From assembly GCA_964354375.1 (NCBI GenBank), contig CAYGZQ010000010.1, positions 1 to 20,888 on the forward strand: a DNA stretch of 20,888 nucleotides, given 5' to 3'. Both the position numbers and the translations under genes were made by a program. Positions within the stretch are counted from its first letter, which is position 1, and each line of letters starts with the position of its first letter. This document shows, one piece after another, positions 6,749-16,600 of the stretch. This DNA is from CAYGZQ01 sp964354375 [NCBI: uncultured Planctomycetota bacterium]. GTDB taxonomy: Bacteria > JAJVIF01 > JAPKYR01. The notes below the pieces were generated by a model, which was given only the letters and a program-made list of their open reading frames with translations, was not told the origin of the DNA and searched no databases.

Positions 6749-7714
6749 TTGGGAGAGATATATCATCCAAGTTTGCAGGACAGACTTCTCGTCAGCCTCA
6801 TCTTCTACTTCCCGGTAATCGTATCCTTTGTTTTCGGCACCATCATCGGGAGCCTCTCAAACGTAATCATATACAGACTGGTTTACTACAAGTCCATCTG
6901 GTCACCCTCAAGTCATTGCACGTCATGCGGCACGGAAATACCATGGTTCCTGAACATTCCAATCGTGAGCTACCTTGTCCTGCGGGGACGCTGCCGGTTC
7001 TGCGGGGCGAAGTTCACGATGCGGTATTTCTGGGTGGAGCTGGCAAGCGGGCTTCTGTACGCGCTGGTGGTCCTGTGGGCGTACACCTTCCCCCTCCGGC
7101 AAGGGGGATTCGGAATCCCGTTCCGGGAGGTCTTCGCGTACGGGTTCGCCAATACGCCGCCTTTGACATTCGAGCCGAGTCCGCTGGCGATGCTGCTCAT
7201 GGGGAAAGCTTTCATCTTCACGACGCTTCTGGTCATCCTGACGGTGATAGACCTGGAGCATCGCCTCCTTCCCGACCGACTTACGTTTCCCGGCATGGTC
7301 GTCGGGCTTCTGCTGAGCGTGGTAGCGCCGCTGCACCGTCCCGAGATCGCTGTGCTGGGGACCTCCGGTGTGCTGGATGCGTTTCTCCAGTCGCTGTTCG
7401 GGATGTTGATCGGGGGCGGAATCCTGCTCCTGATCGCGTACCTGGCGCTGTTCCTGGCGCCGGTACCGATGGGTGCGGGGGACATCAAGCTGGTGGCCAT
7501 GATCGGGGCGTTTGTCGGCCTGTTCGCGATCGGTCCGAGCCTGTTCCTCGGATTCGTGATCGGAGGGGTCATCTCAATCGTTCTCCTGATGCTGGGGAGG
7601 GCGAAGATGAAGTCGCTGATACCGTTCGGACCGTTTCTGGCGCTGGGCGGGCTTCTGGGTTTCTACTGGGGGTACGCGATCTGGTTCTGGTATCTCAGCT
7701 ATATGAAAAGCTGA
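6749..7714 (+). CDS. pilD: Prepilin peptidase / N-methyltransferase PilD (A24 family), 321 aa
   Basis: Inner-membrane aspartyl protease that cuts prepilin leaders after Gly and, in the full-length form, N-methylates the new N terminus. All hallmarks are present: FGTIIGSLSNVIIYRL (residues 29-44), a zinc-type tetracysteine site (Cys57, Cys60, Cys82, Cys85), the first catalytic Asp in TVIDLEHRLLPD (Asp168), and the second in MGAGDIKL (Asp245). IPFGPFLALGG (291-301) is a typical C-terminal motif. About eight hydrophobic membrane segments are visible. The tetracysteine domain indicates the bifunctional form, not the short archaeal or TadV form. The start is TTG at 6749, preceded by GAGGGGA eight bases upstream; no better ATG fits. 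The five prepilins downstream are the evident substrates. The length is slightly above the usual 260-290 residues because of an insertion around residues 115-145. Confidence 0.95.
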   Translation: MGEIYHPSLQDRLLVSLIFYFPVIVSFVFGTIIGSLSNVIIYRLVYYKSIWSPSSHCTSCGTEIPWFLNIPIVSYLVLRGRCRFCGAKFTMRYFWVELASGLLYALVVLWAYTFPLRQGGFGIPFREVFAYGFANTPPLTFEPSPLAMLLMGKAFIFTTLLVILTVIDLEHRLLPDRLTFPGMVVGLLLSVVAPLHRPEIAVLGTSGVLDAFLQSLFGMLIGGGILLLIAYLALFLAPVPMGAGDIKLVAMIGAFVGLFAIGPSLFLGFVIGGVISIVLLMLGRAKMKSLIPFGPFLALGGLLGFYWGYAIWFWYLSYMKS

Positions 7715-7991
7715 GAAAAGAAAAATCGGTAAAGGGGGTGTTTAGCCCCTTGCAGAAACCAGGATCATGGGGTATAAGTAGGCGAGGCCTTCCGCAATAC
7801 CCCCCCTCCCAGTCTATTCGTATCCAGTACCCAGCCGTTATCCCAATTTATGCAGTACATGCGGAGGCAAGGTCCGATTAAGCTTTAAAACTTCAAAAAC
7901 CGAGGCTTGTGTGATAAGATGTATTGATAATGTCAGAACGCCGTTTTGGTCTTGCCGAGACCATATCCCCAGCCAGCCGGTGAGAGACAGA
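7715..7991 (+). other. Gene-free leader between pilD and the prepilin cluster
   Basis: No credible gene lies in these 277 bases. They hold several hairpins. TCTCAGCT/AGCTGAGA (7693-7700 and 7709-7716) overlaps the pilD stop codon. AAGGGG/CCCCTT lies at 7732-7737 and 7746-7751. GGGGTAT/ATACCCC lies at 7769-7775 and 7797-7803. None is followed by a T-tract, so none is a convincing terminator. An AT-rich stretch at 7875-7937 could hold a weak promoter for the prepilin operon (TTCAAA, 17 bases, TAAGAT), matching only 4 of 6 bases at each element. Confidence 0.35.
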
Positions 7992-9125
7992 ATGTACAAG
8001 AGGCATAGAAGTTCTCGCGAATCGAATCATTTCTGCAGAACCGGGGAACGCGGTTTTACGCTGGTCGAGCTGCTCGTTGTAATCGCGGTCTTCGTGGCTC
8101 TGACCGCGCTGACTGTCCCGAGTTTCATAAAAACGAGGCCCCAGCGCCTGCTGAACGCGGAGACGAATCGTCTGGCTGCGGTCATCCGGCAGGGGAGGCT
8201 GTACTCCCTGAGGGACAACCAGAAGGTGTATCTTGAGTTCATTCCGGAGTTCGACATGTACCGGCTCTGGAGCGAGCAAGGGTGGAGAGCGTACTCGGAC
8301 GTGGGTCCGTGGGACGCCGGCAGCGAGCCCACGGGCAGAAACCCCGCGATCGGGGACTTTGACGGCGACATGGACGGGGACGGGGACTTCTGGTGGGGAG
8401 ATTCGGGAACGCCCCTGAGTCCGGTCGGAGTTCCCGAGGACCTGGATGTCAAGCAGGACTCGGTAAGCGGCGAATGGTACTACGAAGACTCCGACGGCAT
8501 CTACCTTGATCCGGACGTTCTGCTCATGCCCACCTATCCGGGAAACCAGCCCTTAAGGACCTTGAGCCCGAAGCTGAGAATCACTCAGAACCCACTCTAC
8601 GTGGCGAGGGATTTCGGCGATGCGGATGCGGTCGGTGGGGACACTATCGTGCCGTTCGAGGTCGACATCAGGCTGCAGAGAGCGGCGTGGAACGTTAACC
8701 AGCCGCTGGGAACGCGTAACGGTGTGCTTTCCCATTTCCCATTGATTTTCATCGTGTTCTTTCCTGACGGCACTTTGGCTGCGAGCTGGGACGAGAATCC
8801 ATCTACCGACTTCTCGAACGAGATAGTCGACCTGGCGCCGGGACGTCTGGGCGCGGCCCAGATTCACGTTCAGGCAAGGGGGCAGGAGTTCAATCCCGAG
8901 TCGTACAACCTGTTCGATCCGCAGGTAGTGATCCAGGGCGACGAGGGTCCGAGAGAGCCCGTGAGCCCGTACGACACGCTGTCGGTGGAGGACACGCAGT
9001 CAGATGCGCTTGGGCGTCTGATTACGATCAACAACCTGAGCGCGCGCGTAATAATCCGAAACTATATCCCGTACAAACTGGACGAGTTGCGCGTTGTCAA
9101 CGGCATCGACTACGACTACTTCTGA
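7992..9125 (+). CDS. Prepilin-like protein, FimT/GspH type, 377 aa
   Basis: Minor (pseudo)pilin with a class III leader. The PilD cut is predicted between Gly21 and Phe22 in GERG-FTLVELLVV, with Glu at position +5 (Glu26) as in functional pilins, followed by a hydrophobic helix to about residue 45. The segment after it (RLLNAETNRLAAVIRQGRLY) resembles the GspH/FimT N-terminal domain. The protein is about twice the usual GspH length. An inserted Asp/Gly-rich loop, DFDGDMDGDGDF (122-133), could bind calcium. I start at ATG 7992 (GGTGAGAG upstream); an in-frame upstream extension to 7911 lacks a good ribosome site and would make the leader very long. It is the first of five prepilins in the same orientation. 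By family knowledge, H-type subunits sit below the I-J-K tip complex. Confidence 0.85.
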   Translation: MYKRHRSSRESNHFCRTGERGFTLVELLVVIAVFVALTALTVPSFIKTRPQRLLNAETNRLAAVIRQGRLYSLRDNQKVYLEFIPEFDMYRLWSEQGWRAYSDVGPWDAGSEPTGRNPAIGDFDGDMDGDGDFWWGDSGTPLSPVGVPEDLDVKQDSVSGEWYYEDSDGIYLDPDVLLMPTYPGNQPLRTLSPKLRITQNPLYVARDFGDADAVGGDTIVPFEVDIRLQRAAWNVNQPLGTRNGVLSHFPLIFIVFFPDGTLAASWDENPSTDFSNEIVDLAPGRLGAAQIHVQARGQEFNPESYNLFDPQVVIQGDEGPREPVSPYDTLSVEDTQSDALGRLITINNLSARVIIRNYIPYKLDELRVVNGIDYDYF

Positions 9126-9236
9126 TCGATCGGGTCGTGAAGTGGTCGTCATGCATATAAGGTAAGGCCATGGAAGGCTGTTCATTCAGGGGCAAAGAGA
9201 AAGGGAGAGACAAGAAGGAAAACGACGGGGCACCAA

Positions 9237-10640
9237 ATGGTCTATCGTCAAAAGAAATTCCTGCGGAATGACAAGGGCTTCACTTTGCTGGAGGTTATGG
9301 TCGCGATAACCATCCTCCTTCTCGTGATCCTCCCGCTCGCGGGCCTGTTCGTGAGAAGCCTGACGGTCATCCAGAACGCGGCCCTGTATTCGCAGGCTAT
9401 ACAGCTTGCGCAGGAGCGCGTAGAAGTCTGCCAGGCCGTGGGGTATCCAAGCTTGTACTACTACAATGAGGCGTTCACGCCGGGCTTCCCGTATACCGGT
9501 CCGCTGCCGGTCGACCCCATGTACGACGGCGCCACGCCGCGGGAACAAATGGAGCCGGTCTCAGGCAACGCCTATGACTGTCGCGACAACCCGGATACTC
9601 CTGAAGAAGAACTCTATTTCGATCCGACCGATACGCTTGGCAGGCATTACCCGGTTCCCGTCTATCGAGACTACTACAACAACTACACGGGCGTGCTTCT
9701 CGACCCGAATTTCAACGGGCTTTGCGACGACGATCTGGACGGCGACGGCGGGGCAGGGATTCTCGCCGATTCCGTGGACATGGATGACATCGAGATCGCT
9801 ACCAACGGTACGCAGAGGATGTATTCCGACCCGGAGTTCAGCGGGTTGCCGGCGTCCGCGCTCGGCGACACCTGGGTTCCGGGCGACGGGCTCTACGACA
9901 CGGTTGTCGAGGGCACTTACGTCACAAGCATGGATCAGATGTACCGCATGATCCGGGTCACAGAGTCGCCGACGCCGATTCTGGATATGGGTTTGCTCAT
10001 GGATCAGAGTCACAGGGCTGCTGTTGCCGACTATCGCTATCGTGAGGCCACTTACCAGAACTTCGTCCGGATGACGACTTTCATCGATCCGACACCCGAC
10101 CTGTCTAATCCGAATGACCCCGACATATGGGTTGACCAGCTCTTCGAGCACGACAACTCCTACACAGCCATAGAGAGTGCAAAGCTGCACCTGTGCCTTC
10201 AGCGCGATCTTCCCCTGGTCGGAGGTTTCTCGAACTTCGATGTGGGAGTTGCGGACGGGGGCCTGGTTGACTTGACTCAGTACAATCTCAGTTACGCGAC
10301 TCCGGTCTACGGAATGCGGATAATCGTTACAGTCTTCTACCTGACGGGACAGGCCGAGATGCAGTTGGCCGACGTGAACGGCGACGGAATCGCCGAGGAA
10401 GTACCGGTCGAGAATTACGGCGGGGCTCGAAGAGTGAGACTGGAGAGATGTTTCTACAGCCATGTCGAGCTTACGGGCGTTTCTGTGGCGTACGCGCCCC
10501 CGCGGCGGTTCAAGCCGTCCGATGAAGGCACCGATCTGTCGAACCCGGTTCGCTCAGTGCTGATACCCGACGTGGTGGACGGCGGTGACGGCTCGGACCC
10601 GTGCGATGACTTGCACAAGGGACTTCCATACTTGGACTGA
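9237..10640 (+). CDS. Prepilin-like protein, PilV/GspI type, 467 aa
   Basis: Minor (pseudo)pilin. The leader of 14 residues ends KG, with the cut before Phe15 in DKG-FTLLEVMVAITI and Glu at +5 (Glu19). LLEVMVA plus AIQLAQERVE (residues 61-70) is the usual start of PilV/GspI proteins. The globular part is three to four times longer than normal. It carries Asp-rich segments, CDDDLDGDGGAG and DVNGDGIAEE (379-388); the second looks like an EF-hand/dockerin calcium loop. A YYY tract occurs near residue 78. ATG 9237 is preceded by GACGGGG, a fair ribosome site. The 111-base gap to the previous gene shows no terminator. It probably belongs to the tip complex with the J- and K-like proteins. Subfamily assignment rests on the N terminus only. 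Confidence 0.83.
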   Translation: MVYRQKKFLRNDKGFTLLEVMVAITILLLVILPLAGLFVRSLTVIQNAALYSQAIQLAQERVEVCQAVGYPSLYYYNEAFTPGFPYTGPLPVDPMYDGATPREQMEPVSGNAYDCRDNPDTPEEELYFDPTDTLGRHYPVPVYRDYYNNYTGVLLDPNFNGLCDDDLDGDGGAGILADSVDMDDIEIATNGTQRMYSDPEFSGLPASALGDTWVPGDGLYDTVVEGTYVTSMDQMYRMIRVTESPTPILDMGLLMDQSHRAAVADYRYREATYQNFVRMTTFIDPTPDLSNPNDPDIWVDQLFEHDNSYTAIESAKLHLCLQRDLPLVGGFSNFDVGVADGGLVDLTQYNLSYATPVYGMRIIVTVFYLTGQAEMQLADVNGDGIAEEVPVENYGGARRVRLERCFYSHVELTGVSVAYAPPRRFKPSDEGTDLSNPVRSVLIPDVVDGGDGSDPCDDLHKGLPYLD

Positions 10641-10740
10641 CGGTGCGGGGAAAGAATCGAAATCTATCAAGGATATACCTCACAGGGTTGGCGGTACGGT
10701 CCGCTTCCCAGTCGTAAAAAACGCCAGAGGTGGAAAAATA

Positions 10741-11790
10741 ATGACACGACAGAAGGGATTTACACTCGTTGAGCTTCTCGTAGTGATCACCGTGATCGGG
10801 ATACTTGTGGCGATCGCGGTGCCGAACATGCAGAGGCTCAAGATGAAGGCGAAGGAAGCGAAGGTGATGGGCGGAGCGCATGCGATCCAGACGGCGCTTC
10901 AGACCTTCGCGGCCAACCACAACGGTATGTACCCCGGGGTGGCGGTTCCGGCGGCCGACAACGTGGACGGTGTCGACTGGTTTCTGACGCAGAACCCGCA
11001 GTGGTTCACGATGCGCGGCGTCGTCGGTGGAGGGGTCGTCAAACCGGAGAATCCCAACCTGGATTTCATGGACGGGTTCTATTTTCAGGTGGACCCCAAC
11101 GACCCTCCTCCCCCGCCGCCCAACCAGGTTCCGGACAGACTTGTGGCCGATAAGGCGTTCGAGATTTACCCCGAAAATCCGTTCCGGGCCAACATTCAGA
11201 ACGTCACCGACCAGGCCATTCCCATGCTCAACATGTTCGGGATCGAGTTCGATACTGCGCCGGCGCCGGCGACCGACATATTCACCATTGGAGCGGACGC
11301 TCCGGCGAGGATCTGCGAGCCCTTGTGGTACGGGTCGGACGGCGACTGGCAGACTCCCACTGTGGGCGGAACCTATGATTTCCCGGATCCGAACGGCACC
11401 GACCTCAGATTCAGAGGCGACATCAACCATGCCCTGAAGTATGACCCGGACCAGGACTGGAAGGTCACCCGGGGTGAAATCCAGCAGGCCGGGTTCCCGG
11501 AGGGTAATTTCTCCTACATCCCGCTGGACCCGGTCCAGACCGATCCGAACGCTCCGGATTTCATGAGATATTGCCAGAACTACTGGCTGATCATTTATGG
11601 AAGCGAAGCGACGGCTCAGAGAAACAAGTACAAAGACGTATGGCCTCAATTCCCGAGGCCGCTGGGCGACGGCGACCCTGATCCGAAGGTTCTGAGCGCC
11701 TACGAGTTCACGGTGAAGCAGGCGCTGGTTGGAGCGATGGATGTCATGGCATCCAACTACGAGGACCAGGTAAGGGTAGAGGGCAGCTAA
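10741..11790 (+). CDS. Type IV pilin-like protein, PilA/GspG type (candidate fibre subunit), 349 aa
   Basis: Has the shortest leader of the set (MTRQKG), with the cut before Phe7 in FTLVELLVVITVIGIL and Glu at +5 (Glu11). The helix continues into AIAVPNMQRLKMKAKEAK and then HAIQTALQTFAANHNGMYPG (about residues 47-66), a pattern common in GspG-like and competence-type major pilins. It is thus the best candidate for the major subunit among the five. At 343 mature residues it is over twice the usual size. A Pro-rich segment (NDPPPPPPNQVP) lies near residues 120-131. I chose ATG 10741 because it follows AGAGGTGG (10726-10733) and gives a canonical leader; an upstream in-frame extension to 10585 overlaps the previous gene. 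A strong hairpin follows the gene (11805-11840). Whether it forms long pili or a short pseudopilus cannot be told. Confidence 0.85.
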   Translation: MTRQKGFTLVELLVVITVIGILVAIAVPNMQRLKMKAKEAKVMGGAHAIQTALQTFAANHNGMYPGVAVPAADNVDGVDWFLTQNPQWFTMRGVVGGGVVKPENPNLDFMDGFYFQVDPNDPPPPPPNQVPDRLVADKAFEIYPENPFRANIQNVTDQAIPMLNMFGIEFDTAPAPATDIFTIGADAPARICEPLWYGSDGDWQTPTVGGTYDFPDPNGTDLRFRGDINHALKYDPDQDWKVTRGEIQQAGFPEGNFSYIPLDPVQTDPNAPDFMRYCQNYWLIIYGSEATAQRNKYKDVWPQFPRPLGDGDPDPKVLSAYEFTVKQALVGAMDVMASNYEDQVRVEGS

Positions 11791-11804
11791 CAGATGCGAC
11801 TGAG

Positions 11805-11840
11805 CCGCCGGGCCGTTCTGTTTTGAGGGCGGCCCGGCGT
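11805..11840 (+). other. Strong GC hairpin after the GspG-like gene, without U-tract
   Basis: CGCCGGGCCG (11806-11815) and CGGCCCGGCG (11830-11839) form a perfect 10-base stem around a 14-base loop, starting 15 bases after the stop codon. The sequence after it (TGACGAGCTT) has no T-run. It may stabilise or process the mRNA end and does not look like a true terminator. Confidence 0.4.
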
Positions 11841-11926
11841 GACGAGCTTTGTCGAGCCGGTAATCGTGGACGGGTGGCTCCTCGAGCTTATTCCCCTTCG
11901 AACTAATTGCCAACGGGGCTGAGAAT

Positions 11927-13552
11927 ATGAAACTGAGGAAACAACGAGGTTTCACTTTGATCGAGATGCTGGTCGCGCTGCTGATCGCCAGCATATTCTT
12001 CTCGATCTTCGTGGGGGTGGTCATGGCCACCTTCGAAACGTTGCGATCGGGCGATGAACGCACCGTGGCGCAGCAGAACGCCAGGGTGGCGCTGAACTAC
12101 ATCGCGAACGATGTCCGGCACGCGACCGAGATCGCCCCCCTGCGTCTCGAGGCCTACAAGGACTGGGCGACGGGCGGTTTCCCGGCGGTTGACGATGCTG
12201 TGGACCCCTTCGATCCCAACTTCGTCACCGAAGCGTGGCCGATCTACCGCCAAAGCGTCGATTCCGACCCGGTGGGATATATCGACTTGTCGATGGACGG
12301 GGCGCCGGGCGAGGGTGACGAATACGAGGATTTCCGGACTGACGGGTTCCCGTACGATGTCAGGGCGCTTGCCCCGAACCGCGTCAGCCTCCTGTTCTAC
12401 GGCGACACCTATTACCCGAATACACAGTATTGGGCGGCCTTAGTCAGCAAGGACCTTGACACAAACGCGTTGCAGAACTCGACCGCCGGCGTAACCAGGG
12501 TGACGTACGAGCATCAGCTCGCCCCCCCGAGGCATCCGGAGGTCTATCCTGCTGAATTCAGCGGACGCCAGAAAACGTTCCGGATGGCCGTCAACCGAAC
12601 AAATGCCGAGGCCATTCAGGAGGATCCGAACGACCCTGAGAACAAGTCCGACTTCGTGATCGTGCGGTCGTTCGAGATGGACAATCCCCGGTCGAGCCTG
12701 CCGGACGTGGGCGACACGGCTCACCGGGCCGAAGATCCCGGGCTTGGCGGGGTCAACTACCAGATTCGCGTCGATGAGGATTTCTTCCGTCAGCCGCTCG
12801 CCGATCACGTGCTCAACATGCGGTTTCGGTACTGGCACATCAAGGGCGACACGATGCTGGAGATCCGGTACGATCCCGATCCGGATGGAACCGACATCGG
12901 CGGGACCGGCATCGCGCCCAACGACGGGTACTACAGGTATTTCGACATCTACGGGAATGAGATATTCGTCTGGTACGACCTGGATTTAGGTCAGCTGGTG
13001 CCGCTTCTGGAAACCAACTATACGCAGGCGGACCTCGATAACCTGCCTGCGAACAACTTTCTGATTGACGGCGGGGCCGCAGGGGACGACCATTATCAGC
13101 AGGGGCTGCTTCTGTTCGAGGGCTGGAAGTTCGTGAACGCGGTCAGCATCACGATCAAGACCGCGAACAATAAGACACTGGACATCTATCGATCCACAAT
13201 CAACAACAGCGTGACCGACCCGGCCATTCCGGACTTCGGGATGGGTTTCATCGACTTCGGTCTTGGCGACCAATTCACTGATCCGAATCATGTCGAGCTC
13301 AACGTGAACAAGTACGATCCGTTCTACCAGGCGGCAGACAATGTGAGGTTCAGCACCGCGCCTGTGCCCCAGAAGGTCACGGGACAGCGGGTGGACCTGT
13401 TCGATTTCGTCGAGCCGAACATAAACCCGAACTACAACGCGAGCGCTTTCACTACCCTGCAGACATTCGTGGTTCCGCCTGCCCTGCTGCTGAAGGCGGA
13501 CGCGGCGGTGAGTCAGCTCAGATTCGGACTCGGTTACAAGAAGAGTCTCTAG
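11927..13552 (+). CDS. Prepilin-like protein, PilW/GspJ type, 541 aa
   Basis: Minor (pseudo)pilin. The leader is MKLRKQRG with the cut before Phe9 in FTLIEMLVALLIASIFFSIF, and Glu at +5 (Glu13). The following QQNARVALNYIANDVRHATE (residues 46-65) is the characteristic PilW/GspJ helix. Usual family members have about 200-350 residues, so this one carries a large extra globular region. That region is rich in Asp, Asn, Pro and Tyr and contains several DPN/DPD segments (for example DPDPDGTDIGGTG). No separate enzymatic domain was recognised. ATG 11927 follows GGGGCTGAG. The 136-base gap upstream holds the hairpin listed separately. The next gene begins about 50 bases downstream. By family knowledge, J-type proteins bind I and K in the tip trimer. 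Confidence 0.85.
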   Translation: MKLRKQRGFTLIEMLVALLIASIFFSIFVGVVMATFETLRSGDERTVAQQNARVALNYIANDVRHATEIAPLRLEAYKDWATGGFPAVDDAVDPFDPNFVTEAWPIYRQSVDSDPVGYIDLSMDGAPGEGDEYEDFRTDGFPYDVRALAPNRVSLLFYGDTYYPNTQYWAALVSKDLDTNALQNSTAGVTRVTYEHQLAPPRHPEVYPAEFSGRQKTFRMAVNRTNAEAIQEDPNDPENKSDFVIVRSFEMDNPRSSLPDVGDTAHRAEDPGLGGVNYQIRVDEDFFRQPLADHVLNMRFRYWHIKGDTMLEIRYDPDPDGTDIGGTGIAPNDGYYRYFDIYGNEIFVWYDLDLGQLVPLLETNYTQADLDNLPANNFLIDGGAAGDDHYQQGLLLFEGWKFVNAVSITIKTANNKTLDIYRSTINNSVTDPAIPDFGMGFIDFGLGDQFTDPNHVELNVNKYDPFYQAADNVRFSTAPVPQKVTGQRVDLFDFVEPNINPNYNASAFTTLQTFVVPPALLLKADAAVSQLRFGLGYKKSL

Positions 13553-13603
13553 ACGGTTCTCAGCAGGGACACCATTTGAAAGAGAAATCACCCGGTGAAT
13601 GCC

Positions 13604-16600
13604 ATGATTGCGAAACCGACCCATAAATTCAGGAAGGCCCGCAGGGGTGAACGGGGCATGGTGCTCATCGCCGTGCTCCTGTTCATCGCGATGATCCTGC
13701 CGGTCACCCTTCTGATCCTGGACACTGTGAGGATCGAAAGCCTGCTGCCCGTGAACGAGGCATACACTCGCACGGCGGGCGACGAGGCCGACAAGGGCTT
13801 TCACGAGGCGGTTGCAGCGATTATGGCCAATCAGAGCGGTGTCCTTGTCGACCCCTCCAAGGACCTTGCGGTTCCTGCCGGGGGACCCTATTTCGTCGGC
13901 AGGGAGTCCAATATCAGGTCGGGCAAGCACAGATACGACTACCTGGCGGAGATGTGGGCAAGGCACCCGGACAACGACACGATCTTTCTTGCGGAAAGGA
14001 GCATTGAGAACTGGAACGGTTCGGATCCGGACGAGCACTCGGTGCCTGTCAGGTGGCAGTTGATGAACGTGCCGTTCGGGATGGACGATTTCTGTGAGTA
14101 TTATCCGGACCCCGGGGACCATCCGCGGTTTCTCCTTCCCTTCGAGTACGTCGGCAGAACCGTGCCCCTGACAACGGCCGAGAGGAATGCTCCGGCATTC
14201 TATATTGATCCGAGCGACATGAGTATGCTGTCCGGCGATCACGAGGGCGATTCTCCCGCCGGGTTTGCGTCGGATGTCCTCACCGAGTACTGGCGCCTGC
14301 CTCCGACCGATCCGAATTACTACCTGAATATGGGCAACCTGACATCCCGCCTGCAATTCGTCCCGCGACCTGCCAGCTATTTCCGCAACACGTCCGGCGG
14401 CCCGTCCAACCTGAACCTGGCCAATGCCGAGTTGCCGGGCATGGAGACCGACATAGATCCCGGGTTCGCGCGCGAGAACAACGATGATATCGACGGGCTG
14501 GTCTATGACAGTCTATACGACTACAACGACCTGACCACCCAGTATCCTTTGAATCTGATGGTCCAGCAGGCTTGTACGGACTCGCTCTGGGCAAACCGGT
14601 TCTTCGGATCGACCGGCGGATCGAGTAACCTGACCGCGGCCTTTGTGACGACCAACAAGGAGTACAAGCCGGCGCCCGGCTCGCTCACGCGGTATCAGCT
14701 CGGGGCGACCGAGGAGGATGCGGTCCCCGGCTGGCACGAGGCGATTGTGTCAGACGAGTCCGGACGCTTCCCGATCAACCGGCTTTTGAATATCATATTT
14801 GCATCGGACAATCTCGATTATCACAGCATCAATGACGACGATGACGAGCCGTTTGCCAGGCGCGACCAGTTCGATCTGAACATCGACGAGCTCATCAACA
14901 ACGACCGTCACCCGAATCACGGCGGTTATCTCATGGCGCGGGACATCCTGATCAGCCTCCTTATGAGCGATGAGGATATGGCCCGCCTCGCCGCCAACTG
15001 GGACGACAACGTTTACCAGGCCTACGCGAACAAAGCCACCTGGATCATCAGGCAGATGCTGACACGCAGGCTTCAGCTTGACGAGTCCAGTGATTTCAAC
15101 CGGAACGGCGACTACTCGGACGACGAGTCGCACGGCGAGCGTTTCCAGTATCCTGATCTGTTAGGCTTCAACAATGACTCGGACACGCTGGAGATCGCTC
15201 CTCCGGGCCTGGATCTTCTCGACGGGTCGGGGCGCCTGGGCGACGGGCAGGACTTATGGGACGGCACATGGCGCGTTTTCACCAACCCTAAGGAGATCAT
15301 GACCAACTTCACCGGCCAGGTTGGAAACCCGCTCACCCCGACCGATTTCGACATACTGAACCAGCGGGTGACGGTGTACTCGATGGACACGGAGCACACC
15401 GCCGATCCTCAGCATCCGTCGCTGAACCTGGGTCCGGTGACCGGAATGGATGTGCGTCACAATATCCAGCATATGTGGCCGCAGGATGATCCCAATACTC
15501 CCCTCCAGGACGAGAGCGCGCTATGGAAGTACCTGCAGCCGATCATCGGCACCGCGCGTCTTCAGAGCATCGTCAACTGGCGCGAGGGTCTGGTCGATCT
15601 GAACGGTGATGGGGACCTTGACGACGAATATATCGAGCAGCCTGTGAGCGGGGCGAGATACGATCCCGGGGCGGGTGCTTACACCACAGCGGACGATTGG
15701 CCGGTCAGCACGCTGACCTACAGGGAGCGCAATAATGTCAATTTCCAGGATCCGAACGTCAAGGATCCGACACATCCGGAGAGGTATGCGCCGCAGTACA
15801 TCGACCCCGACATGCTGAACATCAGCTGCCTGGGCGACCTTGTGACTATCCCCATGAGCGCTGCCGAGGGCTTGATCGCGTACTCCGAGGCGGCGAATTC
15901 GGGGGATGTCCCGGAGCTGGTCATCAAGACCGAAAACGGGGCCAATCCCGCGGCCGGACCGGTATCGCTCACCACTCGAAGCGTCTACCCCGATTTCTCC
16001 AACGCCGGAGCGGAAATAGCGTACGACAACGAAACCAATGTATACCGGAACGATGTCAGCCTGGCGAATGAATCCCTCGTTGAGGGCACTCGCCTGCACC
16101 CGTCGTGGGGTCCCGGCGACGCCCTGATGTGCTACTACAACGGGGACGAAATCCGGCTGCACGACATGGGTACCGGCGCGGACAGCCTTGTCCTGTCCGG
16201 CGCTGACATGCCTCCGGACATCGACGACACTCAGGCCGATACGGGCGAATTCTGGACCAACTTCCCCGGGAATGCGATCGGGGACGCGGATTTCGAGATG
16301 GGCAGCCCGGACATCAACCCGAACGGCAGCTACAGCGAAATCGCATTCACACAGGTGGCCACCGCCGGAGAGGAATTCCTTGACCCCGATGTTGCGTACA
16401 ACATCGCCTCCATCAACACTAATTCCGATGCGATTGATATCCTCACGGATAATGACGTCGGAACCTTCGACTACGCGCCGGATTACTCAAGCAACGGCGA
16501 TCTGATAGCTTTCACGCGGACCTCGTATAACACCTTCAACATCGGCGGCGACCCGACCAATTTCCTGACTCTTGTTCTGGAGGCCCTCGGAGCCGATGTC

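Noticed and set aside
7732-7751. AAGGGG/CCCCTT hairpin as the pilD terminator
   Set aside because: No T-tract follows (GCAGAAACC), so it does not meet the intrinsic terminator pattern.
6916-7881. 321-codon plus-strand frame overlapping pilD
   Set aside because: It is out of frame with the complete PilD motifs, and the product is Arg/Gly/Pro-rich with no hydrophobic pattern.
10510-12063. 517-codon minus-strand open frame spanning the G-like gene and parts of its neighbours
   Set aside because: It crosses intergenic gaps and three prepilin frames with canonical leaders, has Arg/Val-rich low-information translation, and lacks a supporting ribosome site.
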